Below are positions 37,094 to 46,331 of a stretch of DNA of 64,000 nucleotides, piece after piece. The notes under the pieces are model-generated. The model was not told where the DNA came from. It searched no databases and saw only the letters and a program-made list of their open reading frames with translations. Origin of the DNA: Burkholderia plantarii (lineage in GTDB: Bacteria > Pseudomonadota > Gammaproteobacteria > Burkholderiales > Burkholderiaceae); contig NZ_CP007212.1 in NCBI RefSeq assembly GCF_001411805.1, forward strand, positions 1,736,001-1,800,000, written 5' to 3'. How positions within the stretch are numbered: the stretch's first letter is position 1; each line of letters begins with the position of its first letter. The position numbers and the translations under genes were made by a program.

Positions 37094-37984
37094 TCAGCCT
37101 CCCGATTCCCGTCCCGCCTTTTCGGCCTGCGCGGCCTGCGCCTGCGCCGCATCGCGCTTCGCGATCCAGTCGTGCTCCGGATCGTTCCTGAAGTGCCAGA
37201 CACGCGTCGGCCCGGCCATCACGTTCAGGTAGTACGAGTCATAGCCATACGGCACCACCACCGGGTGATAGCCGCGCGGCACCATCACCACGTCGTGATC
37301 GGACACGGCCATCGATTCGTCGAGGTCGCGCGCGTCGGTGTAGACCCGCTGGAACACGAAGCCTTGCGGCGGGTTCACGCGGTGGTAGTAGGTTTCCTCG
37401 AGGAAGCTCTCGGCCGGCACGTCGTCGGTGTCGTGCTTGTGCGGCGGGTAGCTCGACGAATGCCCCGACGGCGTGCGCACTTCCACCACCAGCAGCGCCT
37501 CGGCCGGCTCGGTTTGCGGGAGGATGTCGCAGACGTAGCGCGTGTTCGCGCCGGTGCCGCGCACCGAGCGCTTCATCTCGCCGGGCTCGATGCGCCGCGG
37601 CGGATAGCGGCCGGTGCCGGGCGCGCTGGCCACGCCGAGTTCGGTGGCGCGCCGCGCGGTGACGGTCACGCGCCGGCCCGGCGGCAGGTAGAGCGCGGCG
37701 GGCGGCGCGTCGTCGAACACGCTCGCGCGCGAGCCGAGCGCGTCCCAGCGCGTGCCGTCGTCGTCCACCACGTCCACCTGGCCGGCCATCACCACGAGGC
37801 AGGTCTCGCGGGCGGGCTCGTGAACCGTCACGCTTTCGCCGGCCGCGAGACGGTACGCGGCGAAGCCCACATGGTGCCAGCGCGCCGATTCGGGCGTGAC
37901 GCAGGCGATCGACCGGCCGCTGGCGGCGGCCTTGACGAGCAGGCTCGCGGCCGGGTTCGGATTCGAGTTCGGATGGGGATTCAT
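37094..37984 (-). CDS. iolB: 5-deoxy-glucuronate isomerase
   Basis: A 296-residue isomerase of the myo-inositol catabolic pathway that converts 5-deoxyglucuronate to 5-dehydro-2-deoxygluconate. The IolB motifs are HSSSYPPHKHDTDDVPAESF, which carries metal ligands, then EETYYHRVNPPQGFVFQRVY and VMVPRGYHPVV. The ATG at 37984 overlaps the iolE stop (TAATG). It is the last gene of the operon that starts at the binding-protein gene. Confidence 0.95.
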   Translation of the reverse strand: MNPHPNSNPNPAASLLVKAAASGRSIACVTPESARWHHVGFAAYRLAAGESVTVHEPARETCLVVMAGQVDVVDDDGTRWDALGSRASVFDDAPPAALYLPPGRRVTVTARRATELGVASAPGTGRYPPRRIEPGEMKRSVRGTGANTRYVCDILPQTEPAEALLVVEVRTPSGHSSSYPPHKHDTDDVPAESFLEETYYHRVNPPQGFVFQRVYTDARDLDESMAVSDHDVVMVPRGYHPVVVPYGYDSYYLNVMAGPTRVWHFRNDPEHDWIAKRDAAQAQAAQAEKAGRESGG

Positions 37985-38901
37985 TACGCGGCCTCCTTGC
38001 CAACGGATGCGAGCGGCGCGTCGACGAGCGCGCGCAGCGTGCGATAGCCCTGGTCGGCGAACGCGTAGCTCGGCGCGATCACGGGGTCCTGTTCGGCCTC
38101 GACCACGAACCAGCCGCGGTAGCCGTGGCGTTTCAGGCGCTCGACGACGGCCGGGAAATCGACGTCGCCGTCGCCGGGCACCGTGAACGCGCCGTTGATC
38201 ACCGCTTGCAGGAAGCTCCAGTTGCGGTTGCGCGCGAGCCGGATCACCGCGGTGCGCACGTCCTTGCAGTGGACGTGGCAGACGCGGCCGATGTGCCGCT
38301 CCAGCACGGCCAGCGGATCGCCGCCGCCGAACCGGACGTGGCCGGTGTCGAACAGCAGCCCGAGCGCGTCGTCGGTCAGTGCCATCAGCCGGTCGATGTC
38401 GGCCGGTGATTCGACGTAGGCGCCCATGTGATGGTGGTAGGCGGTGCGCACGCCCTGGCTCAGCGTGAAGCGCGCGAACTCGTCGAGCCGGCGCGCGTAT
38501 CGCTCCCATTGCGCCTCGCCGACGAAGCGCGGACGCTGGCAGAGCGGCACCTCGGCCGCGCCCTGGATCGAGGCGGCCACCTCGCCGTAGACCATCACCG
38601 TCGCGCCGTTCTTCGCGAGCAGTTCGAGGTGCGGGCCGACCGCGTCGATCTCTTCCTGCGCGCCGCGTTCGGCGAGCCGCCCCGAATACCAGCCCGAGAC
38701 GAGCGCGAGGTCGTATTCGGCCAGCAGCGCCTTCAGCGCCTGCGGCTCGCGCGGGAACTTGTTGCCGAGTTCGAAGCCCGCGTAGCCGATCTGCCTGCCT
38801 TCGGTCAGCGCCACCGCGAGCGGGGTTTCGCCGCCCAGCGACGGCAGGTCGTCGTTCATCCACGACAGCGGGTTGATGCCGATTCGGATGTCGTAGCTCA
38901 T
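37984..38901 (-). CDS. iolE: Inosose dehydratase
   Basis: A 305-residue TIM-barrel enzyme that dehydrates scyllo-inosose to 3D-trihydroxycyclohexane-dione. Family sequence is seen in IGINPLSWMNDDLPSLGGET, GYAGFELGNKFPREPQALK and FDTGHVRFGGGDPL. Its start codon overlaps the iolD stop (ATGA), and its stop overlaps the iolB start. The overlaps show translational coupling of iolD, iolE and iolB. Confidence 0.95.
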   Translation of the reverse strand: MSYDIRIGINPLSWMNDDLPSLGGETPLAVALTEGRQIGYAGFELGNKFPREPQALKALLAEYDLALVSGWYSGRLAERGAQEEIDAVGPHLELLAKNGATVMVYGEVAASIQGAAEVPLCQRPRFVGEAQWERYARRLDEFARFTLSQGVRTAYHHHMGAYVESPADIDRLMALTDDALGLLFDTGHVRFGGGDPLAVLERHIGRVCHVHCKDVRTAVIRLARNRNWSFLQAVINGAFTVPGDGDVDFPAVVERLKRHGYRGWFVVEAEQDPVIAPSYAFADQGYRTLRALVDAPLASVGKEAA

Positions 38902-40895
38902 GTCGATGATTCCGGGGAGTGGGGTTCTGCGGGGGAGTCGGCGGCGGGCATGCCGGCCGCGGGCATGCCGGCGCGGGCGGCGAGCCGAGCCTCGTAGTTC
39001 GCGCGCGCGTCGCGCACGGCGGCGCGCGGCGAGACTTCGGGCACGGCCACCTCCCACCACCAGCCGCCGTCGTCGGTGGTGCGCGCGGGATCGGTGTCGA
39101 TGCAGATCACGCTGGTGCGGTCGGCCGCGCGCGCGCGGGCCAGCGCGGCGTCGAGCGCGGCCAGGTCGGCCACGTGCTCGCCGTGCGCGCCGAGCGCGCG
39201 CGCATGCGCGGCGAAGTCGATCGCGGGCGCGCCCGCGGGGCCTTGCAGGCAGTCGTCGAGCAGGTTGTTGAACGGCGCGCCGCCGCAGGCCTGCTGGAGC
39301 CGGTTGATGCAGCCGTAGCCGCGGTTGTCGAGCACCACCACGATCAGCTTCGCGCCGAGCATCACCGAGGTGGCGATCTCGCTGTTCATCATCAGGTAGC
39401 TGCCGTCGCCGACGAACACGATCACCTCGCGCCCGGGCCGCGCGAGCTTCACGCCGAGGCCGCCCGCGATCTCGTAGCCCATGCACGAGTAGCCGTATTC
39501 GACGTGATAGCCGCCCGGCACCGCCGCGCGCCACAGCTTGTGCAGCTCGGCGGGCAGCGTGCCGGCCGCGCACACGGCGATGTCGCCGGCCGCCGAGGCG
39601 GCGACGGTGCGCTGCACGGCGCCGATCACGTCGGCGTCGTAGGGCAGCGCGCCGGCTTGCGGCGGCGTGTTCGTCAACGTCTGCACGGTGTCGCGCCAGC
39701 CGGTCGAGAGCGCTTGCGCGCGCTCGGTCCAGCCCGGCTCGGCGCGCCAGCCGTCGAGCCGCGCGCCGAGCGCGTCGAGCGCGAGTCGCGCGTCGGCCTC
39801 GACGATCGTGGCCTGATGCTTGAGCGCGTCGAACGCGTTGGCGTTGATGCCGACCACGCGGGCTTGCGCGAACAGCGTGTTCGAGCCGGTGGTGAAGTCC
39901 TGCAGCCGCGTGCCGACCGCGATCACGCAATCGGCCCCGGCGGCCAGCGCGTTGGCGGCGGGCGAGCCGGTCACGCCGAGCGCGCCGGCGTTGAGCGGAT
40001 GGTCCCAGGCCAGCGTGCTCTTGCCGGCCTGGGTCTCGCCGACGGGGATGCCGTGGCGCTCGGCGAACGCGCGCAGCGCCGCCGCGCCGCCCGCGCTGTA
40101 GAGCGCGCCGCCGCCCGCGATCAGCAGCGGCCGGCGCGCGGCGCGCAGCGCGTCGGCCGCGGCCGCGAGTTCGGCCTCGACGGGCGCGGGCCCATGGAAG
40201 CCGACCACGCGCGGCGCGAAGAACGCGACCGGATAGTCGTGCGCCATCGCCTGCACGTCCTGCGGCAGCGCGAGCGTGACCGGCCCGCATTGCGCCGCGT
40301 CGGTCAGCACGCGCAGCGCGCGCGGCAGCGCGGTGAGCAGCTGCGCCGGGTGGACGATCCGGTCGAAGTAGCGCGACACGGCCTTCAGCGCATCGTTGAC
40401 GGACACGCCGCCGTCGTGCGCATCCTCCAGCTGCTGCAGCACCGGGTCGGGCGCGCGCGAGACGAACCCGTCGCCGGGCAGCAGCAGCACCGGCAGGCGG
40501 TTCACGTGCGCGAGCGCGGCGGCCGTGACGAGGTTGGTCGCGCCGGGGCCGATCGAGGTCGTCACGGCCATCATGCGACGCCGGAAATGCGCCTTCGCGT
40601 AGGCGATCGCGCTGTGCGCCATGGCCTGCTCGTTGTGGGCGCGGTAGGTCGGCAGCACGTCGCGCGCGTGGTAGAGCGCCTCGCCGAGCCCGGCCACGTT
40701 ACCGTGGCCGAAGATCGCGAACACGCCGCCGAACAGCGGCTCGGTGCGGCCGGCGCGGCCGCTGCCTTCCTCGACGGCCGCGCGCTGCGCGGCCAGGTAG
40801 CGGACCAGCGCCTGCGCGGCGGTCAGGCGCACGGTGCCGCCGGTCGTGGCGGTGTCGGCCGGCGCGCCGCCGGCATCGATCTGTCGATGGTTCAT
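38898..40895 (-). CDS. iolD: 3D-(3,5/4)-trihydroxycyclohexane-1,2-dione hydrolase
   Basis: A 665-residue thiamine-diphosphate enzyme that opens the inosose ring. I chose the ATG at 40895 because AGGAG is 7 bases upstream; an ATG at 40910 overlaps the iolC stop (ATGA) and is possible. The ThDP/acetolactate-synthase fold shows in GHGNVAGLGEALY, TSIGPGATNLVTAAALAHVN and GDGSYLMMNSEI with downstream LDNRGYGCI, the GDG-N signature. The C-terminus has an alanine/methionine repeat (AGMPAAGMPAAD) just before the end. It belongs to the iol operon. Confidence 0.95.
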   Translation of the reverse strand: MNHRQIDAGGAPADTATTGGTVRLTAAQALVRYLAAQRAAVEEGSGRAGRTEPLFGGVFAIFGHGNVAGLGEALYHARDVLPTYRAHNEQAMAHSAIAYAKAHFRRRMMAVTTSIGPGATNLVTAAALAHVNRLPVLLLPGDGFVSRAPDPVLQQLEDAHDGGVSVNDALKAVSRYFDRIVHPAQLLTALPRALRVLTDAAQCGPVTLALPQDVQAMAHDYPVAFFAPRVVGFHGPAPVEAELAAAADALRAARRPLLIAGGGALYSAGGAAALRAFAERHGIPVGETQAGKSTLAWDHPLNAGALGVTGSPAANALAAGADCVIAVGTRLQDFTTGSNTLFAQARVVGINANAFDALKHQATIVEADARLALDALGARLDGWRAEPGWTERAQALSTGWRDTVQTLTNTPPQAGALPYDADVIGAVQRTVAASAAGDIAVCAAGTLPAELHKLWRAAVPGGYHVEYGYSCMGYEIAGGLGVKLARPGREVIVFVGDGSYLMMNSEIATSVMLGAKLIVVVLDNRGYGCINRLQQACGGAPFNNLLDDCLQGPAGAPAIDFAAHARALGAHGEHVADLAALDAALARARAADRTSVICIDTDPARTTDDGGWWWEVAVPEVSPRAAVRDARANYEARLAARAGMPAAGMPAADSPAEPHSPESST

Positions 40896-40906
40896 CGCGG
40901 TGCTCC

Positions 40907-42883
40907 TCATGCGACCCGGCGCGCGGCGACGCGGCCGGCGCGCGCCGTGCGCCACGCGTCGATCAGCGTCTCGAAGGTGGCGCGCACGCGCGCGATCACG
41001 CCGGCGTCGTCGATCTCGCCGGCCAGCCAGGCGCGGCTCGGTTCGTGGAAGATGGTGCGGCCCACCGTGAAGCCGCGGCAGCTGCGCGAGGCCGCCGCCG
41101 CGGTGAAGCCGTCGATCAGTTGCTCGGCCGGCGCCGACAGGCCCAGCAGCACCACCCCCCGGCAGTACGGGTCGCGTTCGTCGATCAGCTCGTCCACCAT
41201 GCGCCACTGGCTCGCGTCGAGCGGTTCGAGCTTCCACCATTCCGGCTGGATGCCGAGGTTGTAGAGCCGCTTGAGCGCGCGGTAGACGATGTCGGGGCCG
41301 TCCGGCAGGTCCGGGCGATGCGGCGGAATCACTTCGAGCAGCAGCTCGTGACCGCTCGCCTGCACCGCGTCGTAGAGCGTGCGCAGCTGCGTTTCCTGTT
41401 CGAGCCGCGTCTCGAAGGCCTCGTCGGGGTGATAGCGCACCAGGCACTTCGCGACGTGCTCGGCGGGCCAGGTCTCGAGCGTGGTGCCGAGCGAGCGGCC
41501 GTGGTCGAATTCGAGCGGCAGCGAGCCGGGCAGCTCGACCGGCCGGCCGAGCCACCAGCCGCGGCCGGTCGCGTCGTTGAGCGCGTCCTGGCCGTAGCGG
41601 TCGTCGATCAGCACGCCGATCTGGCCTTGCAGCCCGAGTTGGGCCTCGGTTTGCGCGACGGCCTCGACGAACAGGCGCTTGAGGCGGTCGATCCGCTCGA
41701 CCGGCGCGCCGGTCTGCTGCGCGAGTTCGAAGAACTGGTTGCGGTGATCGAACGCGAAGCCGAGCACCTGCTCCCACGCGCGCCGCGGCGGGCTCACGCG
41801 GTGCAGCCGCGCGAGCGCCGCGTCGCGGTCGGGGCGGCGCATGCGCGCCGGATCGCGCGCGGCCTCGCGCAGGAAGTGTTCGAGTTCGGCCGGCGTCGGC
41901 ATCGCGGGCGAGCAGCCATGACGCGACACCACCAGCGCGCCGCAGGCGTTCGCGACGCGCGCGGCGGCCTCCAGCGGGGCGCCGCGCAGCCACTGCGAGA
42001 GCAGGCCCGAGGCGAACGCGTCGCCGGCGCCGAGCACGTTGAGCACCTCCACCTCCACGCCGCCCACCAGCGCGAGCGCGTCGAGCGTCTTCGGCACCGC
42101 GCCCTCGACGATCGAGCAGCCGAGCGGGCCGCGCTTGACCACCAGCGTCGCGCCCGTCACGCGGCGCACCATCTCCAGCGCATCGGGCAGCGCGTCCTTG
42201 CCGCCGGCGATGCGGAATTCCTCCTCGGTGCCGATCACGAGATCGAACAGCGGCAGGATGCGCTGCAGGTGCGCCGTCACGCCCTCGTCGGCGATGAAGC
42301 GGGTCTCGCCGTCGGCCTTGCCGGTCAGCCCCCAGAGCACCGGCCGGTAATCGATGTCGAGCACGGTGCGCACCTGGTGGCGGCGCGCGACGTCGAGCGC
42401 GCGGCGGCTCGCGCGGTTGACGCGCTCGGTCGAGAAGTGGGTGCCGGTGATCAGCAGCGCCTTCGCCGAGGCGACGAACGCCTCGTCGATGTCGGTCTCG
42501 TCGAGCGCCATGTCGGCGCAGTTCTCGCGGTAGAACACCAGCGGAAACGTGTCGCGATCCTTGAGGCCGAGCAGCACCAGCGCGGTCAGCCGCTCGGGAT
42601 CGGTGCTCAGGTGGCGCGTGTCGCAGCCTTCGCGCGCGAGCGTCTCGCGCACGAAGCGGCCCATGTGGTCGTTGCCGACGCGCGCGAGCATCGCGGACTT
42701 GAGCCCGAGTCGCGCCGCGCCGAACGCGATGTTGCCGGACGAGCCGCCCAGGTATTTCGCGAAGCTGGTCGCGTCTTCCAGGCGCGCGCCGATCTGCTCG
42801 GCGTACAGGTCGACCGCCACGCGGCCGATGCAGATCAGGTCGAGCGGGCGGTCCGGCGCGAATGTTGAGGGGGAGTGGGACAT
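40907..42883 (-). CDS. iolC: IolC kinase fused to a DUF2090 domain
   Basis: A 658-residue fusion. Residues 1-330 are a PfkB-type sugar kinase, 5-dehydro-2-deoxygluconokinase, with AKYLGGSSGNIAFGAARLGL split as YLGGSSGNIAFGAARLGL near residue 45 and the C-terminal GAGDAFASGLLSQ motif. Residues about 340-650 are DUF2090, an aldolase-superfamily barrel often fused to IolC in proteobacteria and proposed to be the next enzyme, the IolJ-type aldolase. The gene overlaps iolD and follows the ABC ATPase gene by 18 bases. Kinase assignment is strong; the DUF2090 role is inference. Confidence 0.93.
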   Translation of the reverse strand: MSHSPSTFAPDRPLDLICIGRVAVDLYAEQIGARLEDATSFAKYLGGSSGNIAFGAARLGLKSAMLARVGNDHMGRFVRETLAREGCDTRHLSTDPERLTALVLLGLKDRDTFPLVFYRENCADMALDETDIDEAFVASAKALLITGTHFSTERVNRASRRALDVARRHQVRTVLDIDYRPVLWGLTGKADGETRFIADEGVTAHLQRILPLFDLVIGTEEEFRIAGGKDALPDALEMVRRVTGATLVVKRGPLGCSIVEGAVPKTLDALALVGGVEVEVLNVLGAGDAFASGLLSQWLRGAPLEAAARVANACGALVVSRHGCSPAMPTPAELEHFLREAARDPARMRRPDRDAALARLHRVSPPRRAWEQVLGFAFDHRNQFFELAQQTGAPVERIDRLKRLFVEAVAQTEAQLGLQGQIGVLIDDRYGQDALNDATGRGWWLGRPVELPGSLPLEFDHGRSLGTTLETWPAEHVAKCLVRYHPDEAFETRLEQETQLRTLYDAVQASGHELLLEVIPPHRPDLPDGPDIVYRALKRLYNLGIQPEWWKLEPLDASQWRMVDELIDERDPYCRGVVLLGLSAPAEQLIDGFTAAAASRSCRGFTVGRTIFHEPSRAWLAGEIDDAGVIARVRATFETLIDAWRTARAGRVAARRVA

Positions 42884-42901
42884 GTCGGTTCCTGTCGGGA
42901 G

Positions 42902-43732
42902 TTAGATCACCGCGCCGTCGAGCTCGGCGACCATCTTCTGCATTTCCGCGCCGCCCGCCATCATGTCGAGCACCTCGTCCTTCGAGATCGCGTCCTTCGT
43001 GAAGGTGCCGAGCGAGCGGCCGCGATTGAGCAGCGTGAACGAGTCGCCGATCGGATAGGCGTGGTGGACGTTGTGGGTGATGAAGATCACCGAGATGCCC
43101 TTGGCGCGCGCGGCATGGATCAGCTTGAGCACGTTGAAGCTCTGCTTGACGCCGAGCGCGGCGGTGGGCTCGTCGAGGATCAGCACGCGCGCACCGAAGT
43201 GGATCGCGCGCGCGATCGCGAGGCATTGCCGCTCGCCGCCTGACATGGTGCCGATCGGCTGGTGCGGATCGCGCACGTGGATGCCCATCTCGGCGAGCTT
43301 GGCGCGCGCGATCTCGGCGCTGGTGTCGAGATCCATCACGTTGAGCAGGCCGAACAGCTTCTTCTTCGGCTCGCGGCCCATGAAGAAATTGCGCGCCACC
43401 GACAGCAGCGGCACCAGCGCGAGATCCTGGTAGACGGTGGCGATGCCGAGGTCGAGCGCGTCCTTCGGCGAGGCGAACGCCACCGGCCGGCCGTCCACCA
43501 GGTAGCGGCCCGCGGAGGGCTGATGCACGCCGGCCAGCGTCTTGATCAGGGTGGACTTGCCGGCGCCGTTGTCGCCGAGCAGGCAATGCACCTCGCCGCG
43601 GCGCAGCCGCAGGTTGATGCCCGACAGCGCGATGACCTTGCCGAAGAACTTGCCGACGCCGTCGAGCTCGAGGATGGCGTCGGACGGAGCGGCGGAAGCG
43701 GAGGGGGAAGCGGAACGGGAAGGCGTGGACAT
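42902..43732 (-). CDS. Sugar/inositol ABC transporter ATPase (single domain)
   Basis: A 276-residue ATPase with Walker [11 protein letters not shown] near residue 54, signature [19 protein letters not shown], and Walker [15 protein letters not shown]. It has only one nucleotide-binding domain, unlike XylG-type two-domain ATPases, and resembles FrcA. It lies between the permease and iolC in the same operon, so it should power myo-inositol import. The N-terminus is a short Ser/Ala/Pro run. Confidence 0.88.
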   Translation of the reverse strand: MSTPSRSASPSASAAPSDAILELDGVGKFFGKVIALSGINLRLRRGEVHCLLGDNGAGKSTLIKTLAGVHQPSAGRYLVDGRPVAFASPKDALDLGIATVYQDLALVPLLSVARNFFMGREPKKKLFGLLNVMDLDTSAEIARAKLAEMGIHVRDPHQPIGTMSGGERQCLAIARAIHFGARVLILDEPTAALGVKQSFNVLKLIHAARAKGISVIFITHNVHHAYPIGDSFTLLNRGRSLGTFTKDAISKDEVLDMMAGGAEMQKMVAELDGAVI

Positions 43733-43744
43733 GATTCGGTTCCC

Positions 43745-44890
43745 TTACGATTGCGCGACGCGGCGGCGCACATAGTGGTTGAACAGCACGGCGAGCAGCA
43801 GCATCACGCCCAGGAACACGCGGAACCAGTCCGAGCTGACGTTGGTGTAGGTGATGCCGATCTGCACCACGCCGAAGATCAGCGCGCCGAACGCGGCGCC
43901 GATCACCGAGCCGTAGCCGCCCGTGAGCAGCGTGCCGCCGATCACCGCGGCGATGATCGCCTCGAACTCCTTCTGCAGCCCGCGGTCGGCCGCGGCCGAG
44001 CCGATGTCGGCCACCTGCAGCACGGCGAACAGGCAGGCGCAGAACGCGGTCAGCACGAACAGCAGGATCTTCACGCGGCGCACCGGCACACCGACGTTCT
44101 TGGCGGCGTTGGCGTCGCCGCCCACGGCGAGGATCCAGTTGCCCCAGCGCGTCCTGGCCAGCACGAACGCGCCGATCGCGGTGGCCGCGATCCACCAGAG
44201 GATCACCTTCGGCACGCCCGGCACGAGCGGCTCGCCGTTGTCGAGCACGCCGCCGATGCCGACCTGCGCGAGCCAGCGGAACAGGCCGTGGAACGCCACG
44301 CCCTGGAACAGCAGGTGCGTGAACGGATCGGCATGCGCGTAGTCGCCCATCCCCGAGATGATGGTGCGATCGGCGAACATGATCGACAGCGCGAGCGTGA
44401 GGCCGCGCAGGATGAACAGAAACGCCAGCGTGACGATGAACGAGGGCAGCCGGGTGCGCATCACGAGGTAGCCGTTCAGCGCGCCGAGCGCCATCGAGCC
44501 GGCGAACGCGAAGATCACGGCGGCCCAGATCGGCCAGTGGAAATAGGCGGTGGGGATCGCCACCATCATCCCCGAGAAGCCGATCATCGAGCCGATCGAC
44601 AGGTCGAACTCGCCCGCCACCATCAGCAGGCACGCGCCCACGGCGAGGATGCCGAGATAGGCGGCCACCTGCGACCAGTTCATGATGCCGTCGAGGTTGA
44701 ACATCCCCGAGCCGCCCGCGCCGATCGCGAACACCGCGAACACCAGCACGGCGCCGGAAATCGCGGCGAATTCGGGGCGGTTGAGGAAGCGCGAGTACCA
44801 CGCCTCGCCGCGCAGCCGTTCGTCGGCCCGGCCGCCCGCGGGCGGCGTGTCCTGTGTCTGCGCTGTCAGAGGTTTGCCGGCTACACCCAT
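43745..44890 (-). CDS. Sugar/inositol ABC transporter permease
   Basis: A 381-residue inner-membrane permease of the carbohydrate uptake class 2 type: ACLLMVAGEFDLSIGSMIGF is the family signature near residue 85, followed by PSFIVTLAFLFILRGL and LLTGGYGSVIGAAFGALIFG. About ten hydrophobic segments. It is 12 bases upstream of the ATPase gene and 150 bases downstream of the binding-protein gene; the three are the importer of the iol operon. Confidence 0.9.
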   Translation of the reverse strand: MGVAGKPLTAQTQDTPPAGGRADERLRGEAWYSRFLNRPEFAAISGAVLVFAVFAIGAGGSGMFNLDGIMNWSQVAAYLGILAVGACLLMVAGEFDLSIGSMIGFSGMMVAIPTAYFHWPIWAAVIFAFAGSMALGALNGYLVMRTRLPSFIVTLAFLFILRGLTLALSIMFADRTIISGMGDYAHADPFTHLLFQGVAFHGLFRWLAQVGIGGVLDNGEPLVPGVPKVILWWIAATAIGAFVLARTRWGNWILAVGGDANAAKNVGVPVRRVKILLFVLTAFCACLFAVLQVADIGSAAADRGLQKEFEAIIAAVIGGTLLTGGYGSVIGAAFGALIFGVVQIGITYTNVSSDWFRVFLGVMLLLAVLFNHYVRRRVAQS

Positions 44891-45040
44891 GATGTCTCCT
44901 TGATGCCCGGCGCGCGCGGAGCGGGGCCACGCCGCGCCGCGTCGGTACAGAAGCGCGGCGAGGCCGCCGCGCGATGAACGTTGACCCCGGCGCCGGGCCG
45001 GCCGGCGTGCTGCCCGGCCGCGCCCGCGCCACGCGCCGCG

Positions 45041-46117
45041 TCAGCGGTATTGCCCCGCGTATTTCACGACCTTGTCGAGGTTGTCCTTCATGATGAAGCC
45101 CGGGCCGGAGCGGATGTTCTTCGGCCCGTAGGACGGCTGCAGCCCGTAGGTGGCGAGGCGCGCCTGGAACTTCGGATTCGCCTCGAGGATCTGGCGGATC
45201 TTCACCGGGTCGGTGGTCTTGTCCTGCTTCACGATCGCGAGCACGGCCACCGGGATGTAGCCCTGTAGGTACGGCTGCTGGTCGATCGCGAACTGGATCG
45301 CGCCGCTGCGGATCGCGCGGGCGATGTCGTCGGAGAAGTCGAAGGTGGCGAAGTAGAGCTTGCCGGTCAGGCCCATCTGCTGCAGCGCCTTGAGCGTGGC
45401 GGCGGCCGGCACCGGGCCGAGCGTCAGCACCGCCTGGGTCTGCGGATGGTTGCGCAGGTAGGCGCTGACCTTCGACTGGATCTCGGTCGGATCGGTGCCG
45501 GCGTCGATCGTGGAACGCTTCATGTCGGCGCCGATCGCGTCGGCGAAGCCGCGGCAGCGCTCGAACGACACCGGATTGGTGGCCAGGTGGTTGACGCAGA
45601 GGAACGACTTCACGCCCGCGGCCCTGGCCTTCTCGCCGGCCGCGTGGCCCGCCACGTATTCGGGCTGGCCCACGTGCATGATCGCGCCGAGCTGCGCGCT
45701 CTGTTCCTCGGTGCCCGAGTTGATCGTGACGAGCGGGATCTTCTTCGCGGTGACCTTGCCGAGCGAGCTCTTCAGCACGTCGTAGTCGGCGATGGTGGTG
45801 ATCACGCCGTCGTAGTCGCGCGCGGCGGCCTGCTCGATCAGGCGCGACATGTCGGCGATGTCGCCGTTGGGCGGATTGCGATAGTCGGTCGTGACGTTGA
45901 AATCCTCGTCGGCCTGCTTGATCGCGTTCTTGATGGTGTTCCACCACGAGTCGGAATCGGGGGCGTGGCTGACCAGCACGAATCGGGCGTCGGCGGCCTG
46001 CGCGCCGCCCGCCGTGGCGGCCAGGCCGGCCGCGAAGGCCAGCGCCGCGACGAGCGTTCTCAGACCCGCGTTGATTCCGTTCGCGCGAAAGCCGGCCTTG
46101 CCATTGCAAAGTCTCAT
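45041..46117 (-). CDS. Periplasmic inositol-binding protein
   Basis: A 358-residue exported protein. The signal region contains LVAALAFAAGLAATAGGAQA and the mature part begins near ADARFVLVSHAP. Typical sugar-binding blocks appear as SHAPDSDSWWNTIKNAIKQA and EQAAARDYDGVITTIADYD, resembling rhizopine and inositol binding proteins. It is the first gene of the operon and starts 100 bases from the palindrome in the regulator's promoter. Inositol specificity is inferred from the neighbours. Confidence 0.85.
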   Translation of the reverse strand: MRLCNGKAGFRANGINAGLRTLVAALAFAAGLAATAGGAQAADARFVLVSHAPDSDSWWNTIKNAIKQADEDFNVTTDYRNPPNGDIADMSRLIEQAAARDYDGVITTIADYDVLKSSLGKVTAKKIPLVTINSGTEEQSAQLGAIMHVGQPEYVAGHAAGEKARAAGVKSFLCVNHLATNPVSFERCRGFADAIGADMKRSTIDAGTDPTEIQSKVSAYLRNHPQTQAVLTLGPVPAAATLKALQQMGLTGKLYFATFDFSDDIARAIRSGAIQFAIDQQPYLQGYIPVAVLAIVKQDKTTDPVKIRQILEANPKFQARLATYGLQPSYGPKNIRSGPGFIMKDNLDKVVKYAGQYR

Positions 46118-46168
46118 GTCTCCACCTGTGTCGGTCTGTTATGGGTCGAACGTTGCCGTTCACGAGCA

Positions 46169-46197
46169 AGGTTAGGTCAACTCGACAGTGATTGCAA
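46169..46197 (-). promoter_or_regulatory. Predicted promoter of the binding-protein/iol operon
   Basis: TTGCAA (46192-46197) and TAACCT (46169-46174) on the minus strand are 17 bases apart. They fit a weak sigma-70 promoter about 50 bases before the ATG at 46117, adjacent to the imperfect operator-like repeat at 46199-46212. Confidence 0.45.
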
Positions 46198-46198
46198 A

Positions 46199-46212
46199 GA
46201 AAATTTTATTTC
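46199..46212. promoter_or_regulatory. Imperfect operator-like repeat
   Basis: GAAA-N6-TTTC at 46199-46212 shares the outer bases of the perfect palindrome 24 bases away and lies just upstream of the predicted promoter of the operon. Confidence 0.35.
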
Positions 46213-46217
46213 AGATG

Positions 46218-46241
46218 GAAATGGAAAATTTATTCCATTTC
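46218..46241. promoter_or_regulatory. Perfect palindrome, candidate operator of the RpiR-type regulator
   Basis: GAAATGGAA-N6-TTCCATTTC, a 9-bp perfect inverted repeat with AATTTA as spacer. The core GGAA-N6-TTCC is the form I recall for IolR boxes of rhizobia. It overlaps the -35 of the regulator's own promoter and is 100 bases upstream of the operon start on the other strand, so one site could control both. Confidence 0.6.
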
Positions 46242-46261
46242 GATGGCGAACTCCCTATACT
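46233..46261 (+). promoter_or_regulatory. Predicted promoter of the regulator gene
   Basis: TTCCAT (46233-46238) and TATACT (46256-46261), 17 bases apart. The -10 is near consensus. The -35 lies inside the perfect palindrome, which fits autorepression. Confidence 0.5.
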
Positions 46262-46331
46262 CGGCTCACCACATCGGCATCGGCCCGGTGTCGCGCGGGC
46301 CTCGCGCGGCGCGGCCAGGGAGCCGCACATC

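Noticed and set aside
38898..46169. A 2423-codon minus-strand frame suggesting a giant protein
   Set aside because: It is the iolD frame read through upstream genes in other frames; the real start is at 40895 where AGGAG and the IolD N-terminus lie.
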